Assembly: GCA_028565635.1 (NCBI GenBank) | Contig: JAOXYB010016210.1 | Location: 1-19,213 of the forward strand | DNA: 19,213 bases | Direction of reading: 5' to 3' | Source of the DNA: Phoronis ovalis | Lineage: Eukaryota > Phoronida > Phoronidae | Part shown: in pieces, positions 8,808 to 19,136 of the stretch | Layout: each line of letters opens with the position of its first letter | Position numbering within the stretch: the stretch's first letter is position 1 | The notes under the pieces: model-generated | The model's input: only the letters and a program-made list of their open reading frames with translations | Database searches by the model: none | Told to the model about the DNA's origin: nothing | Program-made: the position numbers and the translations under genes

Positions 8808-11800
8808 TTATTTCAATTTTGGAGATTTGTTTTTAATGCTATTTGGGGATGAAACCTCAGTATTTTGAGAGTCTAGATTATATTTATTAGGGGAGTTTTC
8901 TTCACTTTTACTTGGAGATGATTCAACTTTCTTGTCTGTTTTTGAATCTGTACTTTCCTCAGTTACACCTGGGGCATTAGCTTGACTAAACTTTTTCATC
9001 AATTCCTCGAGGGATAATCCTCTCTTTAACTTTTTGGCAGGCTTAACTTTAACTTTGTCGCCTGCTTCCTCATCTTTGTTGAAAGTTTTGCTAGGTTTTT
9101 TGGTTTTACCATTCTTAGTATCTTTGGCTTGTATTATATCTTTGTCATAATTAACTGAATTATAATGGTGATCAAGTTCCTCCAATTTTTTCTTTTTCAA
9201 TTTTGGAGATGCTTTTTTATTTATATTTTCTGAGGTACTCTTGGAGTATGATGTCACTGTATCAGGTGTTGACGAATTAGATTTCACAGAACCTGAACCA
9301 TTGGTTGTCAGTTTAGTTTCATGCTCATCTTTTCCTGTTTTATTGCCAACCTGAGCTTTTAATTTTTTGGATGATACTGTATTTTCATTATTTAGAATAA
9401 TAGGCATTCTTTTTCGACCTTTAAATTTCATAACAATCAATTCTTCATTCGTCATTTCATCACCATCATCATCTGATCCCATATCGGACAAACTAAACCG
9501 TTTCCTTTTTCTTCTGATTTTCTTTGGTTCTGTTTTGCTTGTTTTCTTCTTTTCATCATTAAAAGTACTAGCATCATTTTCTAACACACATTTACTCTCC
9601 TTGTTCTTGGAAGATTTTAATTTCGGTGTGTGATTATCTACAGAATTGACACATTTAGTAGTTTTGGTTTTATTCTTTGATTTTGAAGAAACAGGATTTT
9701 TTGTCACAGGAGACTCTGCAGCTGAATTATCTAACAAAATTCCAGTAACAATAGTTTTACTTTTTACATCCACTTTTGCTACCACAGAACTATCATTTTC
9801 AATCAAGACCTGCTTATTACCAGTGCCTTTTGTAGTCTTCTCTTCAGATGTTTTCTTAGTCTTTCTAGAATTTTTTATCTGTAAATTCTCTTTGTTTTGT
9901 TTTACTTTTTTCTTTGCAGGAGTTTTGCTGCTAGTACTGGTTATCACATTTTCCATACTTTTCCTTTTTAATTCCTTCCTTGGAGTAGAAACTTTTGAAG
10001 ACTTTTCTGGTGTAGAATGTTTGAAATTTGTACCTGCCTTTTCAGCATGAAATGCAGGACAGCTTCCCAGCAAGTGTTTCTCATACGAACCAGTATAGAT
10101 AAACTTCTTCCCACAGTCATCACACTCATATTTTGGCATCAGTGCTTTAGTGGGACCTGGCTTTTTTCTCTGTTCCATTATAGAACAAGTTTTTATGGCT
10201 TTGGAAGGGCTTTCTTGCTTTACAGTAACTTCTGTTTCCTTTTTGAAAGTAACTTCTATTTTCTTCTTGTGGCAGATTTTCTTATGATTTCTCATCAGAA
10301 TGGCAGAGCTAAATTTCAAATTGCAGTTAAGACAGACATATAAAACAGCAGCCGATTTCTTCTTTGGTTTTGTCCCACTACTATGAATCTTTTTCTTGAA
10401 CTTTATGTCAATGCCAGAATTTTTAGGCAGCTTTCCACCTTTTAATGTTTTGAATTTGTTTACTTTCTTTCCTTTTGCAATCTCTGCTTCATTGTTCAGT
10501 AATGGGGATTGTTTTACAAGTAGTTTACCTTTTAATTTATCAGCATTTGGTTTTGCATCATTTTTTTTATCTGGAGTCTTGTCTTTACGATTGGTGGTTA
10601 CATTGAATTTTTTTTCAGTCTTCTTTTCTGGAGTTTTGTCCTTGGCTTTTATTACATTAGCTTTAACAGCAGCAGTTTTTGTGCCCAGCCTTTTAACTGA
10701 AATTCTGTGTTTTCGTAATCCAGGGTCTTTTTCCAATTTTTTGTGAACATCAGAGCTTTCTGCTTTTTTTTCTCCATTTGCACAAGCAATTATGTGGCAA
10801 TGAAGCTGGGACATTTCTGTAAATGTCGCAAAACATTTTGTACAACTGTATATCGCCATTTGCGAATTAGCATCAGCAACAGAAGTCTGCATTATGTTTA
10901 ATGCACCAACTGCACATGGACTGTAAATAACTGGAATATTTTCTTCATCACCAAGTTCAATATAGTTACACACTACATTTGGATGGTCAACATCCTGGTG
11001 GGTCATCAAGTCATCAAAATGTAGGTATTCATATTTGCATACATTGCACATATATTTTGTCACAGCTCTATATGGCCAGTCAGTATCAACTGTCAACTCC
11101 TCCATTTTATCAAGATGCGCAACATTTCGCAAACCTAATTTTTGCATATGAGGATCAGCTTCTGTGTGAGATTTAGTTTTTTCACTTTTAATATCTTTGT
11201 GATTTCTGCCTTTCATCTTGTCTGATACACCATTTACACCTATTCTATCAATGTTAGAGATTTTATTCTCAGTATCCATCACAGATTTCCCATCATCTTC
11301 CTCCGAATTATAACACGATATAACATCTGAATGCAAACTATCACTAATACTAGACTCAGTGTTGCTGCCACTTTTTCCAATAGAAGTATCATTGTTGCTA
11401 TAATTCTTATTTTTCATACACAAGTTATTATCACTCTTTCCTGTATATTTTTCTGTAGATTTCACATCATCATCAAAATTAGTAACTTGACCAGTTTTGT
11501 TTCCATTGCCTGTAGTAGCACCAAGAATATTTTTCTTGTTTTTTGACTGGTCTCCGTTACATTCATAATCTTGAATTTCTTCATCTTTAACTACATTTGC
11601 TTCAGAATCAACATTCATTACATTGGCTACTTTGATAAATTCATTTGAATCAATTTCACATGACTCACAATTTTGTTCTTCATGTTTTGTACAAGAATCA
11701 ACGGATTTATCGTCAAGTATCACAGCATCTATTAATGGTGGTGGGGTGGAGACAGTTAAATCTAGAGTCTGACAATCGATTTCTTCTTGGTCAATTCTTG

Positions 11801-12694
11801 TTAAGATTGGTGGCTCGGATTCTTTCTCATTAAAAAAGTTCACATGAGTAAATCTATTGAAGTTATTAAAATTGAAATTAGCTGGCAAATTGTATTTTGC
11901 CCAGTTGATTCTATGTTGAAACGCATAATTAAGTCCAGCCATGCCATTTTTGAATTTATCATAAGATTTAATGTGGCTAAAACACTTATCTAATGACGGT
12001 CTCTTCCCATCAATGTAATAGCTCATATTTGTAGCAATGTCCTGAGCAACATTTGCATAGAAGAATTCTTTCTCTTCAGGAGTTGGTTGTGGACAAGTGA
12101 CACCCCTACGCCTCTTTGAAGGAGTTTGTGCTCTTTTCTTATCCAATAGCTCAGGTTTACGTCGCCCAACAACTTTTCCGTTTCTTTCATGCTGCAAAAT
12201 TCTATGTCGACACATGTTGGCATACGTGCTGAATTTTTTTTTGCACACCGTACACGAAAACCTAAATGAAGATGGGTCCACATTCTTGCTAGCGTTATAT
12301 TCCTCCTCCTCATACAATCGCTTGGTGGCCTCTCTTTTACGTTTTGTATTAGTGTTACTATCAACATCTAATCCATTTAAAATGTTTTCTACTGCTTTCT
12401 CCTGCAATGCCTGTTTCTCATTGAATTTGTTCCATGCTTCTTTGTCGTGAGTTTTTGCATGATCCTGTAGTAATCCGGCATTTGGGAAATACTTCTTGCA
12501 CAGCTTACATTCGTGAAATAGCAGAGGATGTGTAAAACGTACATGGTTTTTCAAATTTCCACTTTTACTGAAAGTATTGTCGCAGTAAACACAAGAGTAG
12601 AATTTTTCACCAAGATGAATTTTTTCGTGTCTTCGTTGATTGCGTGAAGTTGGAAAAGATTTACCACAATACTGACAGGAATATGGCTTAGCAC
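8808..12694 (-). other. PRDM2: PRDM2 exon 7: fingers 4-11 and basic C-terminal tail
   Basis: Encodes residues 865-2158, joined to exon 6 through a split Gly codon in the linker HTGAKPY. Fingers: 870-890, 898-919, 926-946, 1011-1032, 1413-1434, 1481-1501 (C2HC), 1651-1672, and 1721-1742 (C2HC). Residues 1164-1185 include QTLDLTVSTPPP, like the PLDLS segment of human PRDM2 and reminiscent of a CtBP-binding motif. The tail after 1745 is strongly basic with a nuclear-localisation-like KKIRRKRKR at 1921-1929. It also has KDKTPEKK/KDKTPDKK repeats near 1548-1574 and a short helix-like SLEELMKKFSQAN at about 2091-2103. The stop is TAA. Confidence 0.9.
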
Positions 12695-15600
12695 CTTAAA
12701 AGGAAAATACATTGCATTTTTAAATAACCCCTGTTACGTTCATATCTGATATGTAGCAGATAACATTTCACGGAAGGCATTTAATTTGACTTGTCTGTAT
12801 CTAAGTTTTTCACATTAAGAAAAATATAAAACAACTCATTTGAATTAATTTGAGAAATTCATACTAAATTTGGAAGAGAATACCAGTAATTATATTTTGC
12901 ATTTATAGAAACAAATTGGGGGGATAAAAAATATTCAAAGACCTCACATTTTAGTTTGATGTATGAAATACATACCAGTGTGTACAGCACTATGTCTGAT
13001 GAGGTTCTGCTTCTGAGTAAATTTCATATCACATTGATTGCAGCTATAGCGATATGATGTGTGAGCATCGGATTTCTCCAAAGCTGGGTGATTCTTCAAA
13101 TGTGACTACAAAAAGAATAAAGAAATAAATAAAAAGCATTATAAACAGTGAATGCACATATTACACTTTGCATTTGTATAAAAATCCTACACCAGTTTAT
13201 GAATAGCCATTGATTGACAGTGCATTTAATATGCAAATTACCTCTGGGTTATTCATAACAGCTGATAGTCAGATCTTGATTTTGTTGAGGTCAAATAAGT
13301 GATGGTCCAAAATAACATGTAATGGGCATCAAAAAATAATGGGCATCAAAATTATATTAATCCAAACTGTAATAGAGTTTGCAGCATAAATTGTGGAGTA
13401 CACTGTAAACAGAGTCCCTTCTCACATTTCTACTTCCTACAGAGGCAAATCAAAAATGCTAACTTTTTTAAAATTTAAAGATGCTTTTCAGAATATTTCA
13501 TCTAAGTCATGAACATAAACCAACATTTCCAGGTATTTTTTGGGGGACCTCTAAACGTTGTGCCACCTAGTGGGCAATGGCAATACTGAGTATGTGAAAC
13601 TTTGTGAGATATTTTATGACTTGAGATATAAATTGTAAGGTAATGTTTCATAAAGAAGACAATTATTTTGATAATTTGGTGCTCCCCTTTAATGGATGGG
13701 CAATGTTTTGGCCTGATGAATAATGCAACTGAAGTCTGAAAAAAATGGGTGAAAATATCATTAAATCAAGTTTTACCTTGAGCTCATCAACAGTATCGAC
13801 CAGCTGACCACAAGTATTACACCAATAAAGTCCTGCTAGATGCTGAGACACATGCTGAAGGACTGGCATAGCTGGATCAAAGTCATCACCCCGTGAATCT
13901 TCTGTACTTTTAATTCCAAGAGAACTTTTGCTTTCAAATTTGTGATCTTTATCAGTGTCCGTTTTTTGTTTCTTCAAGCCTTGAGCATTTTTGGGTGTGT
14001 CAGAATTATTTTCGTCTTTTCTGACATTTTCTTCAGAATACTGTTTGATGTTTTGTGTATCAACCACAGGGCTTTTTAGAGAGGAGTCAACAATGTTTTC
14101 ACTCCTGTCTAGCTTTTGGTTGTTTTCAGTTTCCAATCTGTCTTCATCATGGTTACCTACTGTGCTGTTTGTTAATACATCATCAGCACCTTCGATATTA
14201 GTTAAAGTGGCACAATCAGAGATATCATTATCTCCATTTTCAACACAAACTTTTGTGCACGAATCCTTATTGTCATTTTGCTCATCAGATTGTAGTTCAC
14301 ATTCTAAATTCTTTTTACTTGACGAGTAGCAGAGCACATTTTCAATTTTCATGTTATTTTCGTCACACTTCTCAATAACACCATTAATTACTTCATTGCC
14401 TTCGTTTCTAAAAATGTCTCTAGTGCCTTCAATGGGTGAAGTTACATTTTCTACATTCTGCTTGTCTGTTGTATCACAACTGTCAATTTCACTTTCTTTA
14501 GTTTTACCACCATGCGTTTCAAGTTTGTTAGCAGTGACTGCAGTAATTTTGTCTTTTCCGATATTGTTACTTTGAGATTGGTCTTCTAATTTGTTAGTAA
14601 TTTCCAGGTGTGAAGTTTCAGGATTTTCATTGAAATTGTTGATTTTTAGCTCATTCTCAGCTCTCCGCACTTCTCCTTTCATTACCTCATTCTTGTCATT
14701 AACAACATGTTCTTCATTACTGTTTGAAATCTCAGTACTTCTATCACTTGAAACTAAATTAAGGCTGCAAGTGTTAGAAGAATTATTGTCCGAAGTTGAG
14801 TCAATTTCTGAAACTGCACTCTCTTGAGCATGCTTATCACCTATTTGTAATTGCAAATGTTTTAGGGTTTTCAATTGAAGCTGCACCATTCTCGGCGAAA
14901 TATTACAATTTCGAATATCTATATCTGAAAGATACTTGTAGTTCACATGATTACGAATGTAGTGTCGTTTTAAACTAAATGCTTGTCTATAAACACCAGA
15001 GCATATATCACACTTAAAAATTTTGCGTCCCATTCTACCAGTTACCGAATGATGATCTTTCAGGTCAAAGATGTATTCCTTTTCTGGTCTGGGTTGTAAG
15101 AGCTTTATTGAATCTTCAGGGTTAGCTTTTTGATTTAAAACTGATGCATCAGTCGTTTCATTTCCATCGTCACCCTGAAAATATTTCTTCTGTTTTGCAC
15201 TTTCTTTGTCCTTTTTCTGACAAGGAATTTTCTCCGTAGTTTTGCTTTCTTGTTTTATCAGTGGCTTAGAAATTTTAGAAGAGTACTTTTTTGGGGAAAT
15301 TTCAATTTTACTCTTGAAATTGACTGCTTTTTTCATTTGAGAAAATGCTTCTTTTTTCTTTAGCAGACTTCTTACTTTGTTACTAAATTCCTGAAGTTTT
15401 ACTTTAATTTTCTTCGGTTCTACATTAGTGCCTCCAGGTTTAGATGGCATACTTTTAGGATTCTTACCATTTGCTCCTACAACACCAGCGATAGCATCAT
15501 CAATACTTTCGTCATACTGCGCCATTCTTTGTTCATAATCTTTAATTTTCCTTTGATTTTCAGATATTCTCATTAGAGCTTCATCCACAGAATCCTGAAG

Positions 15601-17553
15601 GGATTTAGCAGAGGAAGGTTTCTTTTGAGGGCTCGTTTTCTTTTCAGTCTTTGGAGAATTTTTCTTATTGCTTTCAATATCTACATTTTTAGATTTATTT
15701 TCTTTTTGAACTATATCTATATTCAGAGCAGAAGCTGGATCTTTTTTCATTTTACTTGACTCCACGACCTGTTTCTTTGGTTTGGCTACAAAATAAGAAT
15801 TGCTGCCCATAAATACCTAAGAAATAACCAACAATTATGGGGCAACATACTGAAATTACAACACCACAGATTTGAATTACAGAATCTAGCACTTCATTCG
15901 ATAAACAGAAAACATAGTTTGCTCAATTTGTTTTGATATTGATTACAAGGTTGTAAAGTACAACAATAAAATTATTTTCTTGCATAAATTTTTAGATTTC
16001 AAATTACATGGGTAGATGTTACATATTGAATAAAATATTTCAGTTCGTGGCCTAAATTCTGATACCAGTGACTAGATTAGAGTCTTAGTATGCTTATACC
16101 AGCTTTGTTATTTTTCTTCCTTGTTTTAACCAATTCGTACCAAACAAGTAATTCTTCATCTGGAGTGATTTCCTGCAAAAAAAAATTCAGTTATTTAAGT
16201 ATACACTGTCTTGTTCACTCAGGTTGCATCTGGTAAAGAAAAATCTGGATTCTCTTTTTTATATCGTTTACCAGTGTCATCTGATGCTACTTAAAATTAC
16301 AGTATTTAGTACATATGCTAGGTAATACGTACTCGTATAGCACGATAGAATATATTTCCATCCCTCTGCACAGAGACTAAGTTCTGATCTTCTGAGAAAA
16401 GTGCACATTTAACATGGCGCATCCAGTTAGATTTAGCTGGATTGGTAGCATCAATAGAGTACAAGTATTTGCCGGTACGTTCATCAACAATCTACAAGAA
16501 TAAATAAAACCATCATTGCATGTATGCTTAAATGACAAACTCAGTGAGAGGCACATATTTTTAAATAATTACACTTGCACAACTGTAAAAGTACTGAACA
16601 CAAACTTTTTTTCAGAATCAGTATTAAATTAGAGACAATGGAAATATATTTTTAATTTTTAACTCAAATTGTATTGAAACAAACATAATACAGGTTGCTC
16701 AAAACTGATTAGCACATTTCTTTTTCCTGATTTAGAATTACATATTTCATAACAAACAACCACCTTCAAACTTTCTTACACAACTGCTTCATAGTATCCA
16801 CACTAAACAATCAGTAATTTACTAGTATTTACGGAAAAGTTTTTTATACATACTTCCCACACATATGCTGAGTCACTGCTTGAGCGCAATTTTTTCAATT
16901 TCTCTCCCATAAATGGTCCAAAAATTTCCCCTTCATCAATGGGTGATATACACCAGACGCCTACAAAATATTTTCAACAGTTGCTAAATTTACAAAAGTT
17001 TGCAAAATATCTGCAAGTCATGTAACATTATTATTTAAAAGTAAAATATTTATCAATCCATTAACGTAATTTAGCACCAGCATTTTCTGGCTCACACCAA
17101 ACAGTAGAAATGCCTCTTCCCTGTATTTAACATTTGGTGGCATTGCGATGAACAAATGAATGAATTGTGCAAACGTGTGGTGAATTGTGTGATTGACAAT
17201 TTTTAAAAATGTAAATTTAGGGTTCAACTGGGTTCATTTGCTATCTCACGTGTGCATGTTGACGATCTACTCACTAAGATCAGCCACGCTCTTCACACAT
17301 ATAGCTGGTTTTCTTTTATCAAATATTTTTTTACAGAGCGATTAGGAATATAGGCCAGGTACTAACCAAGCCGATACTTATTCAGTAACTATTGTATCTT
17401 TTCAGTCTTTACTACTGTTGCTGATTTCCTGTGAAAACTACCTAGTTGTTTTTTGTTTCCCTGTGATGGTCGAACTACTAGTGTTGGTGGCAAATCCTTG
17501 TTGGAGGTAGCAGCAGGAAATACCATCTTGTCTTTGTCCTCACTACCAGCCAT
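8808..17553 (-). CDS. PRDM2: PRDM2/RIZ-like PR-domain zinc-finger protein, complete coding sequence, seven exons
   Basis: Nuclear PR/SET-domain zinc-finger protein. Vertebrate PRDM2 is a tumour-suppressor-type H3K9 methyltransferase; activity here is unproven. Exons (minus strand) are 17442-17553, 16854-16960, 16333-16491, 16100-16172, 13777-15785, 12976-13105 and 8808-12694. They total 6477 bases, 2158 aa, with consistent phases. The PR domain spans residues 21-138. Eleven fingers follow: one at 409-430, five at 806-946, one at 1011-1032 and four at 1413-1742. PRDM2 identity rests on PR blocks GVWCISPIDEGEIFGPFMG and ELLVWY. It also rests on YCGKSFPTSRNQRRHEKIH, a conserved MSYYIDGK after finger 7, and C2HC fingers ending HIIACA and GSCP, which match human HILACA and FSCP. 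The rest is Lys/Ser-rich and probably disordered. Human PRDM2 is shorter (1718 aa, eight fingers). Start: first ATG of the exon with G at +4; no in-frame ATG upstream. Confidence 0.92.
12695..13776 (-). other. PRDM2 intron 6 (12695-12975), exon 6 and intron 5 (13106-13776)
   Basis: Exon 6 (12976-13105) encodes residues 821-863 and carries the histidines of finger 2 plus all of finger 3 (C842, C845, H858, H862). Intron 6 (281 bases) shows nothing. Intron 5 (671 bases) has a 17-base unit AATGGGCATCAAAAAAT duplicated in tandem at 13321-13354 and a CTCF-like motif at 13560-13573. The open frame read through from exon 5 down to 13663 is intronic. Confidence 0.85.
13560..13573 (-). promoter_or_regulatory. 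CTCF-like core motif
   Basis: The minus strand reads CCACTAGGTGGCAC, which fits every position of the animal CTCF core CCASYAGRKGGCRS. It lies in intron 5 of PRDM2, in a locally GC-richer patch. Occupancy is unknown. Confidence 0.4.
13777..15785 (-). other. PRDM2: PRDM2 exon 5: basic/coiled-coil segment, finger 1, acidic linker, start of finger 2
   Basis: Encodes residues 152-820. The acceptor is TTATTTTGTAG at 15786-15787, because only this AG completes the phase left by exon 4 (G plus CC gives Ala). The open frame runs 25 bases further upstream to an ATG, but that part is intronic in the full-length transcript. Residues 152-400 are Lys/Ser-rich, with a predicted coiled coil at about 212-245 (SLQDSVDEALMRISENQRK and on). 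Finger 1 is C409-C412-H425-H430. Residues 432-790 are rich in Glu, Asp, Asn and Ser, with a CDE tripeptide at 624-626. The exon ends inside finger 2 (C806, C809), whose histidines come from exon 6. Confidence 0.88.
15786..17441 (-). other. PRDM2 introns 1-4 (16961-17441, 16492-16853, 16173-16332, 15786-16099)
   Basis: Compact AT-rich introns of 481, 362, 160 and 314 bases separating the PR-domain exons. Donors are GTAGTT, GTATGT, GTACGT and GTATAA; acceptors are TTTTGTAG, TTCTTGTAG, TTTTTGCAG and TTATTTTGTAG. No nested gene or repeat was recognised; the open frame at 17018-17227 in intron 1 is taken as chance. Confidence 0.8.
16100..17553 (-). other. PRDM2: PR/SET domain region of PRDM2 (coding exons 1-4)
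   Basis: Exon 1 gives residues 1-37 and ends LPPTLVVRPSQGNKKQL. A split Gly codon leads into exon 2 (GVWCISPIDEGEIFGPFMG, ending AYVWE at 73). Exon 3 has YSIDATNPAKSNWMRHVKCA and NIFYRAIR (74-126). Exon 4 has EITPDEELLVWYELVKTRKK (127-150). Each block lines up without large gaps with the human PRDM2 PR domain (GVWATKPILKGKKFGPFVG, CIDATDPEKGNWLRYV, IAPGEELLVWYN). Three positions differ where human PRDM2 is well studied: human Trp104 is Cys, human Cys106 is Leu (residue 104 here), and human Asn-Gly after VWY is Glu-Leu. Confidence 0.9.
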
Positions 17554-17598
17554 AATAGGATGGAGAACAAATACTGATTCCTATTGTGCCATGAATAA
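17554..17598 (-). promoter_or_regulatory. PRDM2: PRDM2 5' UTR within the start exon, with a mini upstream ORF
   Basis: The start exon appears to begin after the acceptor ATATTTTCAG (AG at 17599-17600), leaving 45 bases of leader. It contains a four-codon upstream ORF, ATG GCA CAA TAG (17592-17581), ending 27 bases before the main ATG. An upstream non-coding exon and the promoter must lie further right and were not located. Confidence 0.5.
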
Positions 17599-17600
17599 CT

Positions 17601-19136
17601 GAAAATATATTTTTTTTTTCAATTTGCACATTTTTCCAAAGTTTATTCTAGTAGCTCACAAAAGAGAAGAATCAAGCTTGTTGATTAAGATAGAAAAGTT
17701 ACCACTTTGGTATTTATTTTACAGTTATCAGTGCTGACAATTAAGCATATATACAGCTCAAACTTCACAGTAGAAACTAAAACCTTAGTAATAATATTTT
17801 ACAATATTTGTAAAGAATAAAAAAAATTAAAAATCATTCATGTGATGTTAATTTCATGAAGAGCTATGCAGAGTGCTATAAAATGCAATTGTACTTGTTA
17901 CATATAGGTATTAATATGGTAATTATATATATAACATGCACTTGTGTATTATTGATTTTTCATTTTTAATCTTGCCAATGGCAAAGAGTCTGTGATGTTT
18001 TTTTTTCTTTTATTCTGCATAGGCACATGTATTACCAAATCTCATGCCAAATCTAGACTAAAAAACAGCAGGAAAATGTTTCTAAATTGTACAAATTTAA
18101 ATCTAAAACATGTCTAATAATACGGGTTATATTTTAAAATTTAAGAAGAAATCCACCATGCATTCACAATTATTTTTTCTATTACCTAGAAATAAACCTT
18201 CAGGTTAGGAAAACTTTTTTTTACTTTAATCTTGGTTTGTTTACAAAAATATAAAATTTTGTGGCTCAAACTCCGAGCAGCAACCTGGACGTCCGATAAA
18301 TTGCTGCAAATTCTAATTTATCATTGAGTTCTTAAATGGATATTAAAGTGAAACACACACCTAATTTAAGATTTTTTTTTACTAAGAAAAAAATGGGAAT
18401 ATGCAGGATACTGTCATGGTATTTTGCAAATATTCTTATACCAAAACAAAGTTAGCAGAAATGATTGATGAAATAGAGGTAAAAATATTGTTATCTTATG
18501 AATTCATCAAATTATGTAATGTTATTTCAAAACATTAATTCTCTAGTATTTTTATCAAAATGCTAACAAAACAGTTTTTCCTTTCCATGCTGTATGTACT
18601 TTAAATATCCTTATTCAAATGTCAAAGATACAAATCAGACCAGCTTGTGCCTTCCAAAAACATTAAAACTTCTAAAATTATATGTTGTATTACATGCAGG
18701 TAAGTTGTTTCATATACAGATGAATTTTGTTATACAGATTATAGTCAGAAGTTGAATAAAACATTGCCTCTGCACAGTCAATTGCCTCACAACATTTTAA
18801 TAAACTTTAAATTTATACATACTGAACACACGAACATATAAAGAAGACAGAACATGATCATCACATTATTTTTTAAAAGGTACTGGTTATTGCTCACAAA
18901 AATAAATTCTGAATAAACTAATGTGTTGTTGACTGTTAATAATTGAAACAGTACATAAATGACCCAGTGTACCACAGGTTTAAAACAAAAATCCTTACAT
19001 ATTTCAGTAAGCCAGAAATGTAAGGTCAATGTCTGTCCTGCACAGGCTGATTATTTCTAATGGGTCTTAATACTACTCTTCACAGGTTTTAGAACACATA
19101 TCAAAGAAGAACCCTAACATTTGATCATTGTCACAT
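17601..19136. other. Non-coding sequence upstream of PRDM2; probably its 5' intron
   Basis: About 1.5 kb of AT-rich sequence. The acceptor at 17599-17600 suggests it is at least partly the first PRDM2 intron, with the first exon outside or unrecognised. A slightly GC-richer spot at about 18270-18312 has a small inverted repeat GCAGCAA/TTGCTGC. The open frame at 18787-19029 (minus) has no recognisable domain and no gene context. Nothing else was seen. Confidence 0.6.

Noticed and set aside
9367-12450. Several plus-strand open frames of 60-134 codons opposite PRDM2 exon 7
   Set aside because: They are Phe/Leu/Ser-rich antisense readings of a Lys/Asn/Ser-rich coding exon; typical shadows.
12555-12694. 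Start of a separate zinc-finger gene at 12554
   Set aside because: The codon at 12554 is TTG within finger 5. The frame continues upstream through fingers 4 and 5 to an acceptor that joins exon 6.
15786-15810. ATG at 15808-15810 as the real start of the zinc-finger gene
   Set aside because: Upstream exons encode a PR domain that joins in phase only if exon 5 begins at 15785. The ATG is intronic in that transcript; it is kept only as a possible alternative start.
18787-19029. Minus-strand 80-codon open frame upstream of PRDM2
   Set aside because: Hydrophobic translation of AT-rich DNA with no recognisable family, splice context or promoter.
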